A stretch of 64,000 nucleotides of DNA from Niastella caeni. GTDB taxonomy: Bacteria > Bacteroidota > Bacteroidia > Chitinophagales > Chitinophagaceae. Made by a program: the position numbers and the translations under genes. The notes beneath the pieces were generated by a model. It saw nothing but the letters and a program-made list of their open reading frames with translations. It had not been told where the DNA came from and made no database searches. Location: positions 1,115,347 to 1,179,346 of the forward strand of contig NZ_STFF01000001.1 in the NCBI RefSeq assembly GCF_004834005.1, read 5' to 3'. Of the stretch, positions 59,162 to 64,000 are shown piece by piece. Each line of letters starts with the position of its first letter. Position 1 is the first letter of the stretch.

Positions 59162-59956
59162 TTACAAGCTGATCAGTGAAGTGAGCGGATATCGCAAATT
59201 ACGGTAGCTGATCATATCGATCTTTACACTGCCAACAGAAATAGGACTTTCTATTCGAACGGGAACATGGTTCTTATCGTCGCTTACCCAAACCGTCATC
59301 TTCTCTCCCCCTTCAAAAATGGTCCCTTTAATAAGTAGCGGTTTAAACTTTATGGCTTTAAACTTACCATACTTGGTCTTTATGGTTTCTTTACCCAGGT
59401 AGCGGAGGTACATTTGAAACACTTCGTTATCGAGGAACATGGAAAAATTGATCTTGTCGCCTACTTTATGCTTATTAAAATCAATATTGCGGGAATAATA
59501 AACAGCGCTTAATACATCCTGTACACATTCGGGCACTTTGTAAACCCCCTGGTTGGTGATAGCCGAGTTAGTGGTTTTATTGAACGTTACATTTTCATAC
59601 TTTTTATACCCGCCTTCATATACATTGCGAATAAAGCGGTATGGTTGCAGGGTGGCTGTATCTATATAAGTTTCATATTTATCACGAACCTTGAAAAAGT
59701 TATCGTAAAAGCTATAAGTTTTACCATCACCAGTAATATGGTACACCGGTTTACCAGCCATTTTTTCCAGGTTAGTAGTAAAAGTGGCTTCCCCGGCGCC
59801 GAAATAGGCACCTACTACTGTATAAAACACCTTTAAGGTAATTACTTCACCGTTCGCAAAGGCTGAATTGCGTAATTCGCAAAAGCCATCCACGGCTCTC
59901 AGCGGAAAACTAATGACGATAAACAGGAGGAAAACGAGTGGTCGGTATACTTTCAT
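59162..59956 (-). CDS. DUF3108 periplasmic protein
   Basis: 264 aa with signal peptide (hydrophobic 6-20, FPLRAVDG). The body matches DUF3108: ANGEVITLKVFYTVVGAYFGAGEATF, YHITGDGKTYSFYDNFFKVRDKYETYID, QPYRFIRNVYEGGYKKYENV, GKFKAIKFKPLLIKG and VWVSDDKNHVPVRIESPI. It is a beta-rich envelope protein whose function is unknown. The flippase-like gene is immediately upstream on the same strand. Confidence 0.9.
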   Translation of the reverse strand: MKVYRPLVFLLFIVISFPLRAVDGFCELRNSAFANGEVITLKVFYTVVGAYFGAGEATFTTNLEKMAGKPVYHITGDGKTYSFYDNFFKVRDKYETYIDTATLQPYRFIRNVYEGGYKKYENVTFNKTTNSAITNQGVYKVPECVQDVLSAVYYSRNIDFNKHKVGDKINFSMFLDNEVFQMYLRYLGKETIKTKYGKFKAIKFKPLLIKGTIFEGGEKMTVWVSDDKNHVPVRIESPISVGSVKIDMISYRNLRYPLTSLISL

Positions 59957-60009
59957 GTAACGCTATTCAATTAATCCATTTAATTTGGTTGACGTCCCAG
60001 GCCGGTGTA

Positions 60010-61014
60010 TTATTTTCTATTATTAAATATTTTAATGCCTAAAATTAACAAACTCCCTATCAATGCCGGAATTACCAGGTTGATGATCCAAATAGCCAGG
60101 GAGGTTGCCAGGATACCGGTAATATTGCTATCAAAAAGTTGTACCACTTCAATGCCGATTTTCCATCGTACCCCTAGTTCGGTGATCACAGCAATAGTTG
60201 GTACTATCGATAAAACCAGGAATATAACACTTACAGAACCCGCAACCTGTGTAGCAGTAACATGCACATCAAACACATCGAACAGCAGGTAATATTGTCC
60301 TATAAAAACGCTGTACCTAAGTACAGATAAAGACAAGATCCGAAATAAGATAGTTGCGTTAAGACTTTCTAAAACCCGGATATAAGATACAGGCTTTTGC
60401 AGTCGTGGAACCTTTTCAAACCATCTTACCAGGCCTGCCAGTCGAAAATAAAATAATGTTAAAATTACCGCAACAGCTACAGTAAAATACAACAACATCG
60501 TCAGCCAAAGTAGCGTATGCGGTGCAAACGTATGAAGCAATTCTGTATTCCCATAGGCCTTTAAATATAAAATTCCGCCAATTCCCGCCCACCAGGTAAC
60601 CAGTAACTGGCCCATACTGCACACAATAGTAAGAGAAATTGCTTTTACTCGCTTGCCTTCATCAAGATATAATATTCGCCCCATGTACTCCCCTATACGG
60701 TTGGGCGTAAAAAAAGCCAGGGTAGTTCCGGTAAAAACTGCTTTCCACGACTGTATAAATGACAAGTGCTGCACCCGGTTGATTACGATCTGCCATTTAC
60801 GGGCTTCCAACCCCCAGTTGGCTAACATGAGCACCAGGGCCAGCACCAGTTTCCAGGCTTCGGCGCCAATGATGGCCCGCCAGGCATGTTGCAGCGATTG
60901 CTGCCAGTTATTCTGCCGTAACAATTGCCGGTAAATTGACCAGGCCAGTAGGCAAAACACCACCGGACCAATCACATAGTTGAGCAGAATTTTGATATTT
61001 TTGTTCGTCGTCAC
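60010..61014 (-). CDS. Flippase-like membrane protein (lysylphosphatidylglycerol synthase TM / UPF0104 family)
   Basis: About 334 aa and eight membrane helices. Family signatures: LLANWGLEARKWQIVINR-like (LMLANWGLEARKWQ), TGTTLAFFTPNRIGEYMGRILYL and the C-terminal ITELGVRWKIG and WIINLVIPALIGSLLIL. The frame is open back to a TTG at 61068, overlapping ruvC, but a TTACTTTG element (61028-61035) near the -7 consensus favours the GTG at 61014. The substrate is unknown; relatives flip lipids or add lysine to phosphatidylglycerol. Confidence 0.85.
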   Translation of the reverse strand: MTTNKNIKILLNYVIGPVVFCLLAWSIYRQLLRQNNWQQSLQHAWRAIIGAEAWKLVLALVLMLANWGLEARKWQIVINRVQHLSFIQSWKAVFTGTTLAFFTPNRIGEYMGRILYLDEGKRVKAISLTIVCSMGQLLVTWWAGIGGILYLKAYGNTELLHTFAPHTLLWLTMLLYFTVAVAVILTLFYFRLAGLVRWFEKVPRLQKPVSYIRVLESLNATILFRILSLSVLRYSVFIGQYYLLFDVFDVHVTATQVAGSVSVIFLVLSIVPTIAVITELGVRWKIGIEVVQLFDSNITGILATSLAIWIINLVIPALIGSLLILGIKIFNNRK

Positions 61015-61052
61015 CAAAATAAGTTCACAAAGTAATCCAATCCCAACGCTCC

Positions 61053-61628
61053 TTGCAAACACCTTCAAAAATAATTCTTGGCATTGACCCCGGCACCCTG
61101 GTGATGGGATATGGTATTATAATGGTATCACCTCAAAAAATTAAACTAGTTGAGATGAGTGTGCTTAAGTTGAATGCACGTAAAGACAATTACGAACGCC
61201 TTCAACTCATTCATCAAAAAGTTGGTGAGCTTATTAAACAACATAAGCCTGGCAGCTTTGCTATTGAGGCGCCATTTTTTGGAAAGAACGTACAAAGTAT
61301 GCTTAAACTGGGACGCGCACAGGGCGTTGCTATTGCCGCTGCCATGAGCGCCGGACTGGAAGTATTTGAATATTCGCCCAAAAAAATAAAGCAGTCCATC
61401 ACGGGTAATGGTAATGCCGGAAAAGAGCAGGTATGGCAAATGTTGCAACGCATTCTCACCATTCAACATAATACCGATATTAAATACCTGGATGCTTCCG
61501 ATGCGCTGGCCGTAGCAGTGTGTCATCATTACCAGGACAACGCCCTACTTAAAACAACAGGGAAGAAATTAAAAGGCTGGGAAGATTTTATAGCTAAGAA
61601 CCCTGATAGAATAACCAACAGGCAATAA
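61053..61628 (+). CDS. ruvC: Crossover junction endodeoxyribonuclease RuvC
   Basis: Holliday junction resolvase, 191 aa from a TTG start at 61053; the family needs only a few residues before ILGIDPGT, and no ATG is available. Catalytic Asp of IDPGTLVMGYG, Glu of AIEAPFFGKNVQS, and YLDASDALAVAVCHH with two further acidic residues are present. The last codons (NRQ) lie in the GGCAATAAGC word array. Confidence 0.94.
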   Translation: MQTPSKIILGIDPGTLVMGYGIIMVSPQKIKLVEMSVLKLNARKDNYERLQLIHQKVGELIKQHKPGSFAIEAPFFGKNVQSMLKLGRAQGVAIAAAMSAGLEVFEYSPKKIKQSITGNGNAGKEQVWQMLQRILTIQHNTDIKYLDASDALAVAVCHHYQDNALLKTTGKKLKGWEDFIAKNPDRITNRQ

Positions 61629-61736
61629 GCAACTGACAATTGACAAATTGTTCCTGAACCGGTAGTAGCTTGCATGCAATCGACACCCCGCAATTCGCGA
61701 ACCCTTGCCAATTGCCTATTGTTGCTTGCCCATTGC
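61620..61736. repeat. GGCAATAAGC/GTTGCTTGCC word array between ruvC and the HIT gene
   Basis: Left arm GGCAATAAGCAACTGACAATTG begins inside ruvC; right arm CAATTGCCTATTGTTGCTTGCC ends inside the HIT gene. Both stop codons are within the array, so it forms the 3' end of both converging genes. Confidence 0.8.
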
Positions 61737-62117
61737 TTTTAAAATCTTCTCCTGCGCCGCTTTCAATTGTTCCGGCGTGAGCTTCAGTTTTCCCCGCGTA
61801 AAATTCAGGTCATTTACGCCATTGATAGGTACAAGGTGTAAATGGGCATGTGGCACTTCCAGTCCCACTACCGATAACCCGCAACGGTTACAGGGAAATG
61901 CTTTTTCAATGGCTTTGGCAATGGGTTTCGCAAACAACAGCATGCGGCCCAGGTAATCATCTGGAACATCAAAAAATTTATCTACCTCAATTTTCGGCAC
62001 AACCAATACATGCCCTTCAACCAAAGGAAATATATCAAGAAATGCAAAGAATCGATTGTCTTCTGCAATTTTATAGGCCGGTATATCACCGGCAATGATC
62101 TTGGAAAAAATAGTCAT
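61716..62117 (-). CDS. HIT family protein
   Basis: 133 aa. Histidine triad HAHLHLVP with the FAFLDIFPLVEGHVLVVPK segment upstream is diagnostic. These are nucleoside phosphoramidase/nucleotidyl hydrolases of the Hint/HIT group. The C-terminus (MGKQQ) is coded by the word array. It follows greA on the same strand, 144 bp apart. Confidence 0.93.
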   Translation of the reverse strand: MTIFSKIIAGDIPAYKIAEDNRFFAFLDIFPLVEGHVLVVPKIEVDKFFDVPDDYLGRMLLFAKPIAKAIEKAFPCNRCGLSVVGLEVPHAHLHLVPINGVNDLNFTRGKLKLTPEQLKAAQEKILKAMGKQQ

Positions 62118-62261
62118 ACGCGCGGTAGTTTTTTATTTAATATGAATGCTTTGCAATAAAATAAAAACAGAGGCACACAAAGCTACTTGTTAAATGATAA
62201 ACCAGCCTTAAAAGAAATTGCAATAAAAAAATTCGGGAATCGAGGGAACAACAACCAGTTG

Positions 62262-62735
62262 TTAAACGGTTATATCTTCAATTTTAAACTTGAGTAAGCC
62301 GGCAGGAACCTGAACTTCTGCCACGTCGCCAACAACTTTGCCAAGCAAGCCCTGGCCTATGGGAGAGGTTACTGAAATTTTTCCCAGTTTCAGATCGGCT
62401 TCTTTTTCAGAAACAATAGTGTAGGTGATCCTTTTCTTGTTAGCAAGATTGAGAATGGTCACTTTGGTAAGAATAGACACCTTACTGGTATCTACATTTT
62501 CGGTATCAAGTATACGAACACTCGCAATATCATTTTCAAGCTTTTTTAATTTTGCTTCCAGTATACCCTGAGCTTCTTTGGCAGCATCGTATTCGGCGTT
62601 TTCCTTCAGATCGCCTTTTTCACGTGCTTCAGCAATAGCCCTGGCTGCCGCCGGACGATCTACTGTACGCATACGCAGCAACTCCTCTTTCATTTGCTCC
62701 AGCGTTTCTTTGGTAACGTATAAAACACTACTCAT
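62262..62735 (-). CDS. greA: Transcription elongation factor GreA
   Basis: 157 aa. An N-terminal coiled coil (about 8-75) has the acidic tip EAREKGDLKENAEYDAAKEAQG (D/E pair), and a C-terminal FKBP-like domain has YTIVSEKEADLKLGKISVTSPIGQGLLGK. It rescues backtracked RNA polymerase by stimulating transcript cleavage. Confidence 0.96.
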   Translation of the reverse strand: MSSVLYVTKETLEQMKEELLRMRTVDRPAAARAIAEAREKGDLKENAEYDAAKEAQGILEAKLKKLENDIASVRILDTENVDTSKVSILTKVTILNLANKKRITYTIVSEKEADLKLGKISVTSPIGQGLLGKVVGDVAEVQVPAGLLKFKIEDITV

Positions 62736-63024
62736 AATAACCTCCTTATTTTAAACCAGATATAATTGGTGCTCTACTATAAACAGAAAAAAAGAACAAC
62801 GCCTCTGAGCTGAAGCGTTGCACTACTGTTATAAAACAAAAATAAAGTTTTTTTCAGAATGATTAAGTTCCCCGGATCGATTTTTTAACAGGAAATTTCT
62901 TAAAAGACATAAAGGCAACGAGGCAAAGAGGCATTACGGAGTAATAGTTTAGCATATTTAGCTACCCTGGGGCCTCAGCTTCTCATTTGAAACCTCAAAT
63001 CTCAGCAACTAAACTATAAACCCT
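62736..63024. other. Intergenic region upstream of greA with its promoter
   Basis: A -7 element TATTTTTG lies on the minus strand at 62837-62844, giving a greA leader of about 95 nt with a small hairpin AACGC...GCGTT (62800-62821). No gene seen. Confidence 0.5.
62837..62844 (-). promoter_or_regulatory. -7 promoter element of greA
   Basis: TATTTTTG on the minus strand, a full TAnnTTTG match, about 100 bp before the greA ATG at 62735. Confidence 0.6.
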
Positions 63025-63951
63025 TTATAATCCCAGCTTTTCCATTACCACACTGGCCATTTTATAATACGCTTCATGACTGTACCCTGCGGTATGCGGC
63101 GTGATCAACACATTTGGCTGATGCAATAACCAGTCCAGTTCCTTTTTTTCCGTTTCTGAATAAGTTTCCAGTTTTTCATTCTCCAACACATCCAGTCCGG
63201 CCCCGGCAATTTTGCCGTTTTGCAAGGCCCTGATAATCGCCCCGGTATCATGCACTTTCCCGCGGCATGTATTCAAAAAAAATGGTTTGCGTTCCAATGC
63301 ATTAAAAAAGTTGTCATTGGCGTAATGGAATGTTTCTTCCGTTAGCGGCAGGTGCATACTTATTACATCTGCATAGCGGGCAACCTGTTCCGGATTGGCT
63401 TCATGCACAAAACCTTTGGCAAAACCAAATTTGTATTTATCGCAAGCCAGTACCGTTACATCGAACGAAGACAATACTTTGGCAAAAGCGCTGCCGGTAT
63501 TTCCATACCCGATAATACCAACTGTTTTACCGGTAAGCTCAATACCGCGGTTGGCATCGCGGACCCACTTGCCTTCCCTGATCTCGAGCATACTGCTGCT
63601 CATCTTGTTCATAAGGTTCAGCAACATACCCAGGGCATGTTCTGCAACGGCGTTGCGGTTGCCTTCGGGGCTACTTACACATTTAATACCTTTCCGTTCG
63701 GCATACGCTACATCAATCAATTCCATACCGCTGCCCAGGCGACCTATCCATTTTAATTGCGTTGCCCGGTCGAGCATGGGCTTATCGATTTTTATACGCG
63801 TTGTTACTATTAACCCATCGGCCTCATGAATAGTTTCCAATAACTCTTCGTAGGTAACAGCGGGAACATGTTGTACAGTAAATCCTTTTTTCTGCAATTC
63901 CTCAATAAGCCAGTTATGTACTTTGGCCGTTATAATAACTTTCTTCATCAT
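63025..63951 (-). CDS. D-2-hydroxyacid dehydrogenase (SerA-like)
   Basis: 308 aa. The NAD-binding motif [16 protein letters not shown], the catalytic Arg of CRGKVHD, the Glu in GLDVLENEK and the His of ITPHTAGYS match the D-isomer 2-hydroxyacid dehydrogenase family. The form resembles phosphoglycerate dehydrogenase without the C-terminal ACT domain. The true substrate (phosphoglycerate, glycerate, or another) cannot be fixed. A start at Met2 (63948) is equally possible. A possible promoter lies at the right edge (TACTTTTA). Confidence 0.9.
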   Translation of the reverse strand: MMKKVIITAKVHNWLIEELQKKGFTVQHVPAVTYEELLETIHEADGLIVTTRIKIDKPMLDRATQLKWIGRLGSGMELIDVAYAERKGIKCVSSPEGNRNAVAEHALGMLLNLMNKMSSSMLEIREGKWVRDANRGIELTGKTVGIIGYGNTGSAFAKVLSSFDVTVLACDKYKFGFAKGFVHEANPEQVARYADVISMHLPLTEETFHYANDNFFNALERKPFFLNTCRGKVHDTGAIIRALQNGKIAGAGLDVLENEKLETYSETEKKELDWLLHQPNVLITPHTAGYSHEAYYKMASVVMEKLGL

Positions 63952-64000
63952 TATGTTTGTTCTTCATGCTTTATTTCATAGTAAAAGTAAGCCGCGCAAA

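Overview
The window looks like chromosome of a Bacteroidota bacterium, most likely family Chitinophagaceae (Niastella/Chitinophaga-like). Evidence: promoters of the Bacteroidota type (-7 element TAnnTTTG, found upstream of cysH, clpX, lpxC, copA, tsaE, ald, ruvB, greA, leuS and ftsX), little Shine-Dalgarno use, a fused LpxC/FabZ, a PorX-type PglZ response regulator of the type IX secretion system, a TonB-dependent receptor with a carboxypeptidase-regulatory-like domain, and an ftsX-DUF3098-uppP cluster. I see no rRNA, tRNA, CRISPR array, transposase or prophage.

Layout. 1-591 is the 5' end of a TonB-dependent receptor gene that runs off the left edge. 833-11531 (minus strand) is a complete assimilatory sulfate reduction and cysteine operon in transcription order cysH-cysD-cysN-cysE-cysK-cobA(SUMT)-cysJ-cysI-(siroheme synthase/TSUP permease fusion). 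It takes up or moves a sulfur oxyanion, activates sulfate to APS, reduces it to sulfite and sulfide, makes the siroheme that CysI needs, and fixes sulfide on O-acetylserine. Its leader encodes a tiny peptide ending in four Cys codons, and a 21-bp dyad occurs both at this promoter and ahead of the TonB receptor. 12143-15310 holds clpP1, clpP2, clpX and a small helical protein. 15336-18128 (minus) holds a cytochrome c, an acyl-CoA dehydrogenase and a helix-hairpin-helix protein. 18328-20993 is a FIST sensor plus a hybrid histidine kinase broken by a tetranucleotide duplication. 21005-23965 (minus) holds a PhnP-like hydrolase, a small conserved protein and porX.

24107-30009 (plus) carries an HD phosphohydrolase and the lipid A block lpxD, lpxC/fabZ, lpxA and an ABC ATPase. 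30123-34979 (minus) has two tandem secreted paralogues, alanine dehydrogenase and tsaE. 35114-39757 (plus) has a copper-type P1B ATPase, a four-helix-bundle (23S-IVP family) gene enclosed by inverted repeat arrays, and recQ. 39819-47929 is mixed housekeeping (SnoaL-like lipoprotein, HerA/DUF853 ATPase, GroES-like protein, OmpR-type regulator, ruvB, F420-reductase-like oxidoreductase, an M23 peptidase). 48158-57042 has small proteins, leuS, ftsX, DUF3098, uppP and an Atg22-type MFS permease. 57207-64000 has an MBL hydrolase, a striking 21-bp/heptad repeat region, a DUF3108 protein, a flippase-like protein, ruvC, a HIT protein, greA and a D-2-hydroxyacid dehydrogenase.

The most unusual material is non-standard: (i) a Cys-codon leader peptide with a shared dyad operator for sulfur metabolism; (ii) a family of short-word repeat arrays that begin at stop codons throughout the window, one of which is split around the four-helix-bundle gene like a mobile cassette; (iii) a Phe-zipper heptad repeat region; (iv) a frameshifted FIST-associated kinase; (v) mirror-image divergent promoters between leuS and ftsX.
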